Assembly (NCBI RefSeq): GCF_015694345.1
Contig: NZ_JADQDC010000013.1
Location: forward strand, 1 to 64,000
Source: Novosphingobium jiangmenense
GTDB lineage: Bacteria; Pseudomonadota; Alphaproteobacteria; Sphingomonadales; Sphingomonadaceae
Direction: 5' to 3'
Length of the DNA: 64,000 nucleotides
This document shows, piece after piece, positions 44,693 through 54,157 of the stretch. Numbering within the stretch: the stretch's first letter is position 1; each line of letters opens with the position of its first letter. The position numbers and the translations under genes were made by a program. The notes under the pieces are model-generated. The model made no database searches. It saw nothing but the letters and a program-made list of their open reading frames with translations, and was not told where the DNA came from.

Positions 44693-45156
44693 GCACCAAT
44701 TCAACCGGCGGCATCAAGCCCAAGCATCAGCGGCTCGTCCTGCTGGTCATCGCGCTCGTGGCGCTTGTCGGGGCAGGGCTGCTTGCGGCCTATGCCCTGT
44801 CCAACCAAGCCAGCTACTTCTACGTGCCGAGCGATCTGGTGAAGGACAAGCCGGAGCAGGGCCGGGCCATTCGCCTCGGTGGCATGGTCGAGAAGGGTTC
44901 GCTCAAGACACGCGCTGATGGCGTTACGATCGATTTCATCGTCGGCGATGGCAAGGCGCGGGTGCCTGTTCGCTATACCGGCATCACGCCGGATCTTTTC
45001 GTAGAAGGCTCCGGCGTCGTCGCCGAAGGGCGCATGGAGGGCGAAACCTTCGTCGCCGACAACCTCCTCGCCAAGCATGACGAGAAGTACGTTCCCCGCC
45101 AGATGGGCGACATGACCGCCGCACAGGCCAAGGAAGTGGTGGCCGAAACCAAATGA
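44689..45156 (+). CDS. ccmE: heme chaperone CcmE
   Basis: A 155-residue periplasmic heme chaperone with an N-terminal anchor (~17-38) and an OB-fold β-barrel (LGGMVEKGSL, VTIDFIVGD, VPVRYTGITPDLF). The covalent heme-binding motif is LLAKHDEKYVP, with His near residue 130 and Tyr four residues later. GTG start 44689; its stop overlaps ccmF. Confidence 0.96.
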   Translation: MSTNSTGGIKPKHQRLVLLVIALVALVGAGLLAAYALSNQASYFYVPSDLVKDKPEQGRAIRLGGMVEKGSLKTRADGVTIDFIVGDGKARVPVRYTGITPDLFVEGSGVVAEGRMEGETFVADNLLAKHDEKYVPRQMGDMTAAQAKEVVAETK

Positions 45157-47108
45157 TAGCCGAACTGGGTCTTGCCGTATTGTGGATGGCGGCGGCACTT
45201 GCCGTGCTGCAGCTTTTCGCCGGGTTTTCGGCCCTGCGCCCCAGTGGCAAGGCGCTCGCAGGCGTCGTTCGGCCACTGGCGGTGATGCAGGGTGCGCTGG
45301 TCGCGGTTTCGTTCTTCTGCCTGATCGATCTGTTTCTCGAGACCGACCTTTCGGTGAAGCTGGTGGCCGAGAACAGCCACTCGATGAAGCCGTTCATCTT
45401 CAAACTGGCGGGCACCTGGGGCAACCACGAAGGCTCGATGCTGCTGTGGGTGACGATCATGGCCGTCTCGGGCGGCGTTGTCGCGCTGGTCGAGAAGCGG
45501 CTGCGGGAGGATACCCTGCTGGCGACGCTCGCGGGACAGGCCTTCGTCAGCCTTGGCTTTTACGCCTTCCTCCTGCTGTCGTCGAACCCGTTCGAACGCC
45601 TTCCTGAACCAGCGCCCGAAGGGGCAGGGCTGAACCCGCTGCTGCAGGACATCGGCCTCGCCTTCCACCCGCCGACGCTTTACGTCGGCTATGTCGGCCT
45701 CTCGGTTGCCTTCAGCTTTGCCATCGGCGCGCTGATCACGCGTGACGTCGGCCCCGCCTTTGCCCGCGCGATGCGTCCGTGGGTGCTGGGCGCATGGATT
45801 TTCCTGACAGTGGGTATCACCGCCGGGTCCTACTGGGCGTACTATACGCTCGGCTGGGGCGGCTGGTGGTTCTGGGACCCGGTCGAGAACGCCTCGCTGA
45901 TGCCGTGGCTCGCGGCGACCGCGCTGCTGCACTCCGCTTCGGTGCTGGCAAGCCGCAACGCCCTGCGCGCGTGGACCGTGATGCTCGGCGTGATTGCCTT
46001 CTCGATGTCGATGGTCGGCACGTTCCTCGTGCGTTCGGGCATCCTCACCTCGGTACACGCTTTTGCAGTCGATCCCGAACGCGGCTCGTTCATTCTTGCC
46101 CTGCTGGCGATCTACATCGGCGGCGCGCTGGCGCTGTTCGGCATCCGCGCTTCGACTGTTACCGAGGGTGAGCGCTTCAGCGTGTTCAGCCGTGAATCCA
46201 GCCTCGTGTTCAACAACGTGATGCTCTGCGGCATTCTCGGCATCGTGCTGCTCGGCACCCTCTATCCTTTGCTTACCGAAGCTTTTGGAGCCAAGGTGTC
46301 GGTCGGGCCGCCGTACTTCAACCCGGTCTCGGCGATCTTCGCGATCCCGATGATGATGGTGATGACGGTCGGCCCGCTGCTGCGCTGGCGCAAGGACAAG
46401 CCGGGGCGGATCACCGCTACCGTCGCCGTGCCCGCTCTGCTCGCGGCGCTGGTCCTGCTCGCCGTGGCAATCATGGCCCCGGGTATCCGCGTTTTGCCGA
46501 TGCTGGGCATTGCCGTGGGGATAGGGCTTGCCGTCGCAAGCTGGTTCCCGCTGCGCGGTCGCAACCTGCGCCGCACACCGCTTTCGGTCTACGGCATGGT
46601 CTTCGGTCACTTCGGCATTGCGGTGGCACTGCTCGGCGCCGCTGCCGAAAGTGCGTTCTCGACCGAGCGCCTTGCCGCAATGAATGTCGGCGATACCCAG
46701 GCCGTCGGACCGATCTCGCTCAAGCTGGAAAACATCGAGCCGGTTGCTGGCCCTAACTGGACAGCCCTCGAAGCCACCGTCAGCGCATCGTACAAGGGCG
46801 GAACGCCGGTGACGCTGCACCCGCAAGCCCGCACTTTCACCTCACCTCCGGGCGAGCGCACCGAATCCGCGTTGCACACCCGGTGGAACGGCCAGCTCTA
46901 TGCCGTGCTCGGCAACGAGGGTGAGGATGGACGCTGGCAGATGCGCTTCTGGTGGAAGCCGTTCGTGCCGCTCCTTTGGCTCGGCGGACTGCTGGTGGCG
47001 TTCGGTGGCCTGCTCGCGCTGATTGGCCGCGTCGTGCACGACATCAAACGCCTCCGCGCCGAGGACAAGATCGCATACCGCAAGTCGCAGCAGGAGCAGC
47101 TCAAGTGA
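45153..47108 (+). CDS. ccmF: cytochrome c-type heme lyase CcmF
   Basis: A 651-residue inner-membrane protein with about 15 helices, which ligates heme to apocytochrome c. The WWD motif WGGWWFWDPVENASLMPW (~233-250) and conserved His-containing loops (GNHEGSMLLWV ~90, HPPTLYVGYVG ~173) are seen. Length and order are standard. It overlaps ccmE and the GTG of ccmG. Confidence 0.97.
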   Translation: MIAELGLAVLWMAAALAVLQLFAGFSALRPSGKALAGVVRPLAVMQGALVAVSFFCLIDLFLETDLSVKLVAENSHSMKPFIFKLAGTWGNHEGSMLLWVTIMAVSGGVVALVEKRLREDTLLATLAGQAFVSLGFYAFLLLSSNPFERLPEPAPEGAGLNPLLQDIGLAFHPPTLYVGYVGLSVAFSFAIGALITRDVGPAFARAMRPWVLGAWIFLTVGITAGSYWAYYTLGWGGWWFWDPVENASLMPWLAATALLHSASVLASRNALRAWTVMLGVIAFSMSMVGTFLVRSGILTSVHAFAVDPERGSFILALLAIYIGGALALFGIRASTVTEGERFSVFSRESSLVFNNVMLCGILGIVLLGTLYPLLTEAFGAKVSVGPPYFNPVSAIFAIPMMMVMTVGPLLRWRKDKPGRITATVAVPALLAALVLLAVAIMAPGIRVLPMLGIAVGIGLAVASWFPLRGRNLRRTPLSVYGMVFGHFGIAVALLGAAAESAFSTERLAAMNVGDTQAVGPISLKLENIEPVAGPNWTALEATVSASYKGGTPVTLHPQARTFTSPPGERTESALHTRWNGQLYAVLGNEGEDGRWQMRFWWKPFVPLLWLGGLLVAFGGLLALIGRVVHDIKRLRAEDKIAYRKSQQEQLK

Positions 47109-47656
47109 TCGAGCCTGCACCAAAACGCTCCGGCCTTGCCATCTGGCTGCCGCTGATCCTGTTTGGCGGCTTCTTCGCTCTGGTGATCTGGGGGCTTGTC
47201 CGCCCCGCTGACCGCGAAGTGGCGAGCGCGTTCATCGGCAAGCCTCTGCCACAGTTCAATCTGGAAGCGGCTACCGAAGACCGCCCCGGCCTTGCCACGA
47301 ACGACTTCAAGGTGGGCAAGCCCAAGCTGCTCAATGTCTTTGCCAGCTGGTGCGTGCCTTGCGCGATCGAAAGCCCGCAACTGGCTGCGCTGGCCCGGCA
47401 GGGGGTCGAGATCGATGGCGTCGCCATCCGTGACCGCCGCGAGGATCTCGCTCGTTTTCTGGCCACCAACGGCAATCCTTTCGCCCGTATTGGCAAGGAC
47501 GATCTCTCACAGGTCCAGTTGGCAATCGGCTCGTCCGGTGTGCCCGAGACGTTCGTGATCGATGGCAAAGGCGTGATCCGTTACCAGCACATCGGCGAGA
47601 TCCGGGAAGAGGACATGCCGCTTATCCTCGCGAAGCTGAAGGAGGCAGGGCAGTGA
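47105..47656 (+). CDS. ccmG: thiol:disulfide interchange protein CcmG/DsbE
   Basis: A 183-residue membrane-anchored periplasmic thioredoxin with hydrophobic anchor ~11-33 and active site ASWCVPCAIESP (~82-93, CxxC). It reduces the heme-binding cysteines of apocytochrome c. GVPETFVIDGKG is the cis-proline region. The GTG start 47105 overlaps ccmF by four bases. Confidence 0.96.
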   Translation: MIEPAPKRSGLAIWLPLILFGGFFALVIWGLVRPADREVASAFIGKPLPQFNLEAATEDRPGLATNDFKVGKPKLLNVFASWCVPCAIESPQLAALARQGVEIDGVAIRDRREDLARFLATNGNPFARIGKDDLSQVQLAIGSSGVPETFVIDGKGVIRYQHIGEIREEDMPLILAKLKEAGQ

Positions 47657-48087
47657 AGCATCTCTTCACCATGCTCGCCTTTGCGGTGCTGGCACTCCTT
47701 GCCCCGCCGCTGGCGGCACAGGACCTGCTGCCTCCCGCCCCCTATGCCTACAAGCAGCTTGAGGATCCGGCGGAGGAGGCCAAGGCTCAGGCGCTGATGG
47801 AAACGCTGCGCTGCCTCAAGTGCCAGAGCCAGGCGATCTCGGACTCCGATGCGCCGATGGCTGGCGACATGCGACATCAGGTGCGCACCCGTATCAAGGC
47901 AGGAGAGGACCCCGAAGCGATCCGGGCATGGCTGATCGAGCGCTATGGCGATTACGTCAGCTATGCGCCGCAGAACAAGCCGATCATGTGGCCGCTGTTT
48001 GCGGCACCGCTGGTCATCCTGCTGCTCGCGGCGATCCTGCTGCGCGGCCGTTTCCGCAAGAGCGCCAAGCCGGAGGGCGGCGAATGA
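47653..48087 (+). CDS. ccmH: cytochrome c maturation protein CcmH (CycL-type)
   Basis: A 144-residue protein with signal peptide (LLAPPLAAQ), the redox motif LRCLKCQSQ (~53-61, CxxC) and one C-terminal helix (~108-128). It presents apocytochrome c thiols to the lyase. GTG start 47653; the stop overlaps the TPR gene ATG. Confidence 0.95.
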   Translation: MKHLFTMLAFAVLALLAPPLAAQDLLPPAPYAYKQLEDPAEEAKAQALMETLRCLKCQSQAISDSDAPMAGDMRHQVRTRIKAGEDPEAIRAWLIERYGDYVSYAPQNKPIMWPLFAAPLVILLLAAILLRGRFRKSAKPEGGE

Positions 48088-48782
48088 CCTGGTTCCTGAT
48101 CCTGCTGCTTGCCGCCGCCGTGTTCGGCCTGCTCGCCTTCGTGCTCAAGATGCCGCGCGCTGGTTGGGAACTGTCGGGTGCGGCGCTTCTCGTCGGCATC
48201 GCCGGCTATGCGCTGCAAGGCCACCCCGGCGAGCCGGGTTCGCCAAAGGCCCCGATCGAGAACAAGCGCGCCGCCGATGAAGCCCTCGTCAAGCAGCGCC
48301 AGCAGATGGGCGACCAATTCGCTCAAGGCCAGAGCTGGATGATCCTCGCCGATGGCCTCGCCCGGCAGGGACAATACGGCGCCGCCGCGGAGGTTCTGCG
48401 CAAGGGCACGCAGCAGTTCCCCAAGGACGCCGACCTGTGGGTCTCGCTCGGCAATGCGCTGGTCGGGCACAGCGATGGCATCATCACCCCCGCAGCGCAG
48501 TTCGCCTTCCAGAAGGCGGCAACGATTGCGCCCGATCATCCCGGCCCGCCGTTCTTCATGGGACTTGCCCTGGCGCAGTCCGGCAGGCTCGCGGATGCGC
48601 GCGCGATGTGGGCGGAATTGCTCCGGCGATCGCCGGACGATGCTCCCTATCGTGCCGACCTTGCCGAGCGAATCCAGCGGATCGACTCGATGCTGGCGGC
48701 GAGCGCCGGAGCGCCAACGGCAGGCGCCCCGGTTCCGGCACCTGCGCCTGAGGTTCAAGAGTCCGGCCAAGCATCTGAATAA
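48084..48782 (+). CDS. ccmI: cytochrome c maturation TPR protein (CcmI-like)
   Basis: A 232-residue protein with two N-terminal helices (~2-20, 28-45) and a tetratricopeptide region (SWMILADGLARQGQYGAAAE, DLWVSLGNALVG, PPFFMGLALAQSGR), then a Pro/Ala tail. It binds apocytochrome c ends for CcmFH. Start ATG 48084 overlaps ccmH (ATGA). Compared with E. coli CcmH/I fusion, here the functions are separate. Confidence 0.88.
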   Translation: MTWFLILLLAAAVFGLLAFVLKMPRAGWELSGAALLVGIAGYALQGHPGEPGSPKAPIENKRAADEALVKQRQQMGDQFAQGQSWMILADGLARQGQYGAAAEVLRKGTQQFPKDADLWVSLGNALVGHSDGIITPAAQFAFQKAATIAPDHPGPPFFMGLALAQSGRLADARAMWAELLRRSPDDAPYRADLAERIQRIDSMLAASAGAPTAGAPVPAPAPEVQESGQASE

Positions 48783-48948
48783 AATCAGGAAAATCCTGCC
48801 AAGGAACGGTGCGACATGCCGTTCGTTATGCTCGCGCGCGTCCGTTCTCCAGCCCATTGCGAGGGCATTGGGGCGGTGCTAAAGCGCCGCGCCGCTCCGC
48901 CCTTTCGGTGGTTGCGATCAAGGCTATGAGGCCGGGGGCACTGTTGCC

Positions 48949-50877
48949 ATGAGTAATGCCGTCAGCGACGCCGAACCTGCCAGCGGAGCTGCGCACTCTG
49001 CAGGTCACGGCCATGCGGGCCATTCGCATGGCTCGCTGATGAAGCTTGCGGTCGGCGCCATCGGCGTCGTCTTCGGTGACATCGGTACCAGCCCGCTCTA
49101 CGCCCTGCGCGATACCTTCGCCGGCCATCACAAGCTTCCGCTCGATCTGCTCCACATCTACGGCATCATCAGCCTGATGTTCTGGTCGATGATGATCATC
49201 GTGACCTTCAAGTACGTTTCGATCATCATGCGGGCCGACAACAAGGGCGAGGGCGGCAGCCTTGCCTTGCTGGCGCTGATCAACCAGCACACCGATGGCA
49301 AGCGCTGGGGCAGGGGGATCATCCTGCTCGGAGTCTTCGCCACGGCCCTGTTCTACGGCGATTCCATGATCACGCCGGCCGTCTCGGTCATGGGTGCGAT
49401 CGAAGGCGTCGCGGTCTATCGGCCGGACATGCACCCCCTGATCGTCCCGCTGGTGGTAGGCATCCTGATCGGCCTGTTCTTCATCCAGAGCCGCGGAACG
49501 GAGAAGGTCGCCACCTTCTTCGGCCCGATCATGCTGCTCTACTTCGGCACGATCGCCGTCCTCGGTGCCTTCAGCATTGCCGAATACCCGCAGGTGGTGT
49601 CGGCCCTCAGCCCGCACCACGCCATAACGATGTTCATTGCCGATCCGTGGCGCGGCTTCCTCGCCATGGGTGCTGCCGTGCTGGCGGTGACCGGTGCCGA
49701 GGCGCTCTATGCCGACATGGGCCATTTCGGTCGCAGCCCGATCCGCATGTCGTGGCTGGTCTTCGTCCTGTCGGCGCTGGTGCTCAACTACCTGGGCCAG
49801 GCCTCGCTGCTGATCCGCAATCCGGCAGCGCTGGAAAGCCCGTTCTACTACCTCGCGCCCGAGTGGTTCCAGTGGCCGCTGCTGTTCATCGCCTCGTGCG
49901 CCGCCGTCATCGCCTCGCAGGCGGTAATCTCGGGCGCCTTCTCGGTGACGCAACAGGCGATCCAGCTTGGCTTCATCCCGCGCATGACGATCAAGCACAC
50001 CTCGACTGCGGCGGGCCAGATCTACATCCCGGTGATCAACTGGGCGCTGATGATTGCGGTGATCCTGCTGGTGCTGGTGTTCCAGCGCTCGTCCAACCTC
50101 ACTGCCGCCTATGGTATTGCCGTGACTGGGGCGATGCTGATCGACAACTTCCTGCTGGCGGTGGTGCTGTTCAAGCTGTGGCAGTGGAAGGCGCCGGTGG
50201 CCATCGCCATGCTCGCGTTGTTCTTTGCAATCGACGGGGCGTACCTTGGTGCAAACATGACCAAGATCCCCGACGGTGGCTGGGTGCCGCTGGTCATGGG
50301 CGTTGCCATCTTCACCTTGTTGACTACCTGGTCGCGCGGTCGCGCCCTGATGCGCGAGAACATGGCCGAGGGCACGATCCCGCTCGAGGTCTTCACCAAG
50401 TCTGCCCATTCGAGCGCGGCCCGCGTTTCCGGCACGGCCATCTTCATGGCCTCGACCGCAGCGGGCGTGCCCTCGGCGCTGCTCCACAACATCAAGCACA
50501 ACAAGGTCCTGCACGAGCGCGTGGTCATCCTCACCGTCTCGATCGAGGACGTGCCCTATGTGGACGAGGGCGAGCGCTACTCGGTCAAGGATTTCGGCAA
50601 CGGCTTCTACCGCCTGACCCTGCGCTTCGGCTTCCTCGAGGAAACCGACGTCCCCGGCGCGCTCAAGGGCGTCAGCATGTGTGGGGAGCCGTTCAACATG
50701 ATGAAGACCAGCTTCTTTCTCTCGCGCCAGACCCTGATCCCGTCGGACAAGCCGGGCATGGCGCTTTGGCGGGAAAAGCTGTTCGCTTGGATGCTGCGCA
50801 ATGCCGCCAGCGCCATGGAGTTCTTCCGCCTGCCAACCAACCGCGTGGTGGAACTCGGCAGCCAGCTCAAGATTTGA
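48949..50877 (+). CDS. kup: potassium transporter Kup
   Basis: A 642-residue K+/H+ symporter with about 12 helices. Signature [19 protein letters not shown] (~38-56), [14 protein letters not shown], and a soluble C-terminal part (~480-642, [14 protein letters not shown]). A His-rich start ([13 protein letters not shown]) is a typical variation. It has its own 165-base upstream region. Confidence 0.96.
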   Translation: MSNAVSDAEPASGAAHSAGHGHAGHSHGSLMKLAVGAIGVVFGDIGTSPLYALRDTFAGHHKLPLDLLHIYGIISLMFWSMMIIVTFKYVSIIMRADNKGEGGSLALLALINQHTDGKRWGRGIILLGVFATALFYGDSMITPAVSVMGAIEGVAVYRPDMHPLIVPLVVGILIGLFFIQSRGTEKVATFFGPIMLLYFGTIAVLGAFSIAEYPQVVSALSPHHAITMFIADPWRGFLAMGAAVLAVTGAEALYADMGHFGRSPIRMSWLVFVLSALVLNYLGQASLLIRNPAALESPFYYLAPEWFQWPLLFIASCAAVIASQAVISGAFSVTQQAIQLGFIPRMTIKHTSTAAGQIYIPVINWALMIAVILLVLVFQRSSNLTAAYGIAVTGAMLIDNFLLAVVLFKLWQWKAPVAIAMLALFFAIDGAYLGANMTKIPDGGWVPLVMGVAIFTLLTTWSRGRALMRENMAEGTIPLEVFTKSAHSSAARVSGTAIFMASTAAGVPSALLHNIKHNKVLHERVVILTVSIEDVPYVDEGERYSVKDFGNGFYRLTLRFGFLEETDVPGALKGVSMCGEPFNMMKTSFFLSRQTLIPSDKPGMALWREKLFAWMLRNAASAMEFFRLPTNRVVELGSQLKI

Positions 50878-50973
50878 GGCGGCGCTCCGTTCGTCCCGTT
50901 TTGCCGTCGCGCTATTGGAATCCTGCGCAATTCCGTTAGTTTTCCTTAACTCGCGGCAAACAGGGGCGCCCGC

Positions 50974-51945
50974 ATGTCTGACACCGCGCTGCTGCGCGAG
51001 ATTCTGGATGCTCAGCTTGAAACCGTCTGCCGCTTCCGCGCCGACGGCACGATCCTGTTCGTCAACCGCGCCTATGCGGCAACGCTCGGTCATGAACCGC
51101 ATGAATTGACCGGCCGCAGCCTGTGGGATTTCGTGACAGGCGAGGACCAGGACCATGTCCGCGCGATGCTCCGCCATCTCAGCCCGGCGCAGCCTGAACT
51201 GACCATCGAGAACCGGTTCGAGACGGCCGGTGGCACGCGCTGGATGTTGTGGCGCAACCATGCCCTCGCGTTTGACGATAGCGGTGCCTGGTCCGTGGCG
51301 CAGTCCACCGGCATCGACATTACCGAACGCAAGCAGCTGGAAGAACAGCTCGAACTGCTGGTCAACGAGCTGAATCATCGGGTCAAGAACACGCTGATGG
51401 TGGTGCAGGCGATGGCGCACCAGACATTTCGCGGGGTCGCAGTCGCCGATGGCAGGGTTGGCATCTTCAATGACCGTCTGGCCGCACTGTCCGGCGCGCA
51501 CGATGCGCTGAGTCGCACCAACTGGTCCGGCGCACTGCTGAGGGACATTGTCCGGCAGGGGCTGCTGATTTGTGGCGCTGACGACATGCGGCTGGAGATC
51601 GACGGCCCCGATGTGGTCATGCCCGCCAGCGCAACGGTGTCGCTCGTGATGGTTCTGCACGAACTGGCGACGAACGCCATCAAGTATGGCGCGCTCTCGG
51701 GGCTTGCCGGCAAGGTCACGGTCCGGTGGAAACTGCTGGACGGCGGGATGGTGGCCATCGAATGGATCGAACGTGGCGGCCCGGTGGTCGAACAGCCGCG
51801 TCGCAAAGGGTTCGGATCGCGCCTGCTGACCGAGGCCGTGCCGCGGCAGCTTGGTGGCCAGGTCCAAGTGGATTACGACAAGGAGGGCCTGCGCTGCCTT
51901 ATGACAGTGCCGCAGGACCGAGCAAATGACGGGACGACGCAATGA
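50974..51945 (+). CDS. PAS-domain HWE-family sensor histidine kinase
   Basis: A 323-residue soluble sensor. PAS domain ~10-120 (CRFRADGTILFVNRAYAATL, then DITERKQLEEQ). The HWE kinase core has the phospho-acceptor His in ELNHRVKNTLMVVQAM (~138), N-box LHELATNAIKYGALS (~230) and the WxE motif IEWIERGGP that gives the family its name. It ends in the ATGA shared with the response regulator. Such pairs often feed the general stress response of alphaproteobacteria. Confidence 0.92.
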   Translation: MSDTALLREILDAQLETVCRFRADGTILFVNRAYAATLGHEPHELTGRSLWDFVTGEDQDHVRAMLRHLSPAQPELTIENRFETAGGTRWMLWRNHALAFDDSGAWSVAQSTGIDITERKQLEEQLELLVNELNHRVKNTLMVVQAMAHQTFRGVAVADGRVGIFNDRLAALSGAHDALSRTNWSGALLRDIVRQGLLICGADDMRLEIDGPDVVMPASATVSLVMVLHELATNAIKYGALSGLAGKVTVRWKLLDGGMVAIEWIERGGPVVEQPRRKGFGSRLLTEAVPRQLGGQVQVDYDKEGLRCLMTVPQDRANDGTTQ

Positions 51946-52292
51946 TCGAAGGCAAGCGCATACTCGTCGTCGAGGACGAGTTCATCGTTGCGGCCATGCT
52001 GTGCGATACGCTCGAGGACCACGGCGCTCAGCCCTTGGGGCCAGTGGGCCGGGCCAGCGATGGTCTAGAGATGATTGCAGCTGGCGGCATAGACGCTGCC
52101 GTGCTCGACTGGAACCTCGCGGGCGAGTCAGGCGCTCCGCTTGCCGAGGCGCTCTCGGCCCAAGGTATCCCCTTTGTCATTGCAACCGGGTACGGATCGG
52201 TGGAACCGCCGTTTGAAGATCGCCCGATCCTCGGCAAACCTTATGTCTCTGCCCACCTGATCGAGAAGCTGACTGGCCTCTTCCCGGTCTGA
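51942..52292 (+). CDS. single-domain response regulator (FAT-GUY type)
   Basis: A 116-residue REC domain without output domain. Acidic pocket VVEDEF (~8-13), phospho-Asp in AVLDWNLAGE (~52), the PFVIATGYG motif characteristic of FAT-GUY regulators (~80), and LGKPYV with the Lys (~98). Coupled by ATGA to the HWE kinase, its likely phosphodonor. In Sphingomonas such proteins (SdrG) act in the general stress response; the same role is inferred. Confidence 0.9.
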   Translation: MIEGKRILVVEDEFIVAAMLCDTLEDHGAQPLGPVGRASDGLEMIAAGGIDAAVLDWNLAGESGAPLAEALSAQGIPFVIATGYGSVEPPFEDRPILGKPYVSAHLIEKLTGLFPV

Positions 52293-52296
52293 TGGG

Positions 52297-52321
52297 CCGG
52301 AGCGGCAGCGAACCGCTCCGG
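52297..52321. other. hairpin between convergent genes
   Basis: CCGGAGCGG and CCGCTCCGG pair perfectly around a seven-base loop between the response regulator and the lipoprotein gene. There is no U-tract on either strand, so termination is only possible. Confidence 0.4.
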
Positions 52322-52330
52322 CAACATGCC

Positions 52331-52636
52331 TCAGTCCTTCTTCGCTTCGGCAACCGATTCGTTGTGAAGGCTGGCTTCGGCTTCGGCTGCTTCCTGCTTG
52401 GTCTTTGCAGCTGCCTTGTCGGCCATCTCGTCGGTCTTGGCTGCAGCATCGTCGACCGCCGCCGCAGCCTTGTCGCCCAGTTCGTCGGTGGCGGCGGCAG
52501 CCTTGTCTGCTGCGTTGGCAACATCGTTGCCGGCGGATTCAGCAGTCGTTTCCGCAGCGTCCTGGGTCTTTTCCGAGCAGGCGGAAAGGGTCAGGGCGGT
52601 GGCTGCGGCGGCAGCGAGGATGGTGAACTTGCGCAT
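52331..52636 (-). CDS. small alanine/lysine-rich lipoprotein
   Basis: A 101-residue protein with signal peptide and lipobox LTLSAC (Cys ~20). The mature part is a low-complexity helix rich in Ala, Asp, Glu and Lys with AAAxxDELxDKAAAA-like repeats, resembling small apolipoprotein-like or stress-induced surface proteins. No partner or activity can be read. It has its own upstream region facing the PuuD-like gene. Confidence 0.8.
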   Translation of the reverse strand: MRKFTILAAAAATALTLSACSEKTQDAAETTAESAGNDVANAADKAAAATDELGDKAAAAVDDAAAKTDEMADKAAAKTKQEAAEAEASLHNESVAEAKKD

Positions 52637-52723
52637 GTGGTGGAATACTCCCCTTGATGTGTCGCACCCGCAAAGCGGGTTGAAGGGGCAACGCCCGAGT
52701 ACGCTTTAGTATCCCGTCGCAGA

Positions 52724-52757
52724 AAAAGGGCGCAGCAACCGAAGTTGCCGCGCCCCC
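52724..52757 (-). terminator. intrinsic terminator after the PuuD-like gene
   Basis: On the minus strand GGGCGC-GGCAAC, a TTCG loop and GTTGC-TGCGCCC form the stem, followed by TTTTT. Confidence 0.9.
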
Positions 52758-52785
52758 TTTGCAAAGCACCTTGAAGGTGATCGGG

Positions 52786-53373
52786 TCAGCCGGTGACGTT
52801 GGCCGAAACCATGCAGTACAGCATCGGCAGCGACAGCAGCAGGTTGGTGCGGCTGGCGGCAAGGGCGCGCGGCGCGGCGGCAGCCTTTTCCTCAGCCGAA
52901 GCCTCGACGATGCCGAGGATCTTCTTCTGCGCCGGCCAGATGATGAACCAGACGTTGAAGGCCATGATCAGCGCCATCCACATGCCGAGGCCGATCAGCG
53001 AGACCTTGCCGGGTACGGAGAAGGTCATCGCTTCGTGGGCGTAACCGTCAACCGTTGCGATCACCAGACCGGTGACAACCGTCAGCAGGGCGGCATAGCG
53101 GAAGAAGAAGAACACCTTCGGCGCGATGTGCCCGGTGATTGCGCCCTTCTGCTCGGCCGGGATCTTCGGCATGGTCGGCACCTGCACGAAGTTCAGATAG
53201 TAGAGCAGGCCGATCCACAGCACGCCGAAGAAGACATGCAGCCAGCGGAAAACGGCGCTGGTCGTGACTTCGAGGCCGTAGTCCGGGTTGGCGCCATAGC
53301 CCACCATCACCGCAATGGCAGCGACGAGACCGACAACGAGAACAAGATGAAGATTGCCAAAGAACTTGGCCAT
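52786..53373 (-). CDS. PuuD-like integral membrane protein, membrane domain only
   Basis: A 195-residue protein with about five helices, starting at ATG 53373 (MAKFFGNLHLVLVV). RWLHVFFGVLWIGLLYYLNF and the ending ASRTNLLLSLPMLYCMVSA are characteristic of the membrane region of urate hydroxylase PuuD. Full PuuD is about twice as long with a C-terminal cytochrome c domain carrying CxxCH; that domain is absent here. Conserved histidines (LHL, WLHV, GHIAPKVF) could bind heme. Calling it an active urate hydroxylase would be unsafe. Confidence 0.75.
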   Translation of the reverse strand: MAKFFGNLHLVLVVGLVAAIAVMVGYGANPDYGLEVTTSAVFRWLHVFFGVLWIGLLYYLNFVQVPTMPKIPAEQKGAITGHIAPKVFFFFRYAALLTVVTGLVIATVDGYAHEAMTFSVPGKVSLIGLGMWMALIMAFNVWFIIWPAQKKILGIVEASAEEKAAAAPRALAASRTNLLLSLPMLYCMVSANVTG

Positions 53374-53512
53374 GAGATTTCCCCCTATGTGCAACCGTCA
53401 TATGGCAGGGGCACGACCATGCCCCCACGGTTGCGGCGCATATTAGGCAGCGTGACGCAAAAGTCACATGAAAATAGGGGTGGGCTCGGGACGCGCCGAG
53501 CGGCCGCTGGCG

Positions 53513-54157
53513 TCAATCGTGCGGCGGGTTCTGTTCGACCTCGGTCTGCTCCTCCACGGCCAGCCCGTGCTTCATCAGCATCGGAATCTGCGCGAAGGTG
53601 AACAGGAACGACAGCGTCGTCACGCCCCAGAGCTTTGCCTGAAGCCAGCCATCGAAGGTCAGGACGTGGCGCAGCACCTCGTTCAGCCCGGCCAGAAACA
53701 GGAAGAAGAACGCCCAGTTGCGCGACAGCTTGAGCCACCCTTGGTCGTTGAGCCCATCAAAGGCAGCCTCGAGCAGGTAGCGCAGCATCGGCTTGCCTTT
53801 GGCGAGGCCTGCGAACAGGACAAGGGCGAAGAGCAGGTAGATCGCGGTCGGCTTGACCTGGATCCAGAAAGGATCGCCCAGCAGCACCGTCAATGTCCCG
53901 AAGCCGACAATCAGCACCGTGGAGAGCCAGAGCATCGGAGAGATGCGCCCCAGGCGCAACTTCGACACGATCAGCGCGACGACGGTCGCGATCATGAAGG
54001 CGATCGTGCCCTTGGTGACGGCGACGACCGATCCGAATGCGGCGTCCGCATCCTGCGGGGTGTAGTGGCGATAGGCGAGGAAGAACACCAGCAGCGGGCC
54101 ATAGTCGACCGCAAGGTTGACCCACGAGGACTTCTGCTTCTTCTGCGGCTCGCTCAC
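53513..54157 (-). CDS. yciB: inner-membrane protein YciB (IspZ, septation protein A)
   Basis: A 214-residue protein with five or six helices: DYGPLLVFFLAYR (~18-30), a cluster at ~50-110, and the signature GLNEVLRHVLTFDGWLQAKLWG (split; ~160-180). YciB is needed for normal cell envelope and division in some bacteria. The ATG overlaps the ftsY stop, so it is translated with the ftsY-mtaB-dapF group. Confidence 0.93.
   Translation of the reverse strand: MSEPQKKQKSSWVNLAVDYGPLLVFFLAYRHYTPQDADAAFGSVVAVTKGTIAFMIATVVALIVSKLRLGRISPMLWLSTVLIVGFGTLTVLLGDPFWIQVKPTAIYLLFALVLFAGLAKGKPMLRYLLEAAFDGLNDQGWLKLSRNWAFFFLFLAGLNEVLRHVLTFDGWLQAKLWGVTTLSFLFTFAQIPMLMKHGLAVEEQTEVEQNPPHD

Noticed and set aside
48826..51942. 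A frame of over 1000 codons antisense to kup and the HWE kinase
   Set aside because: His/Arg/Asp-rich shadow with no start signal; the sense genes are clear.
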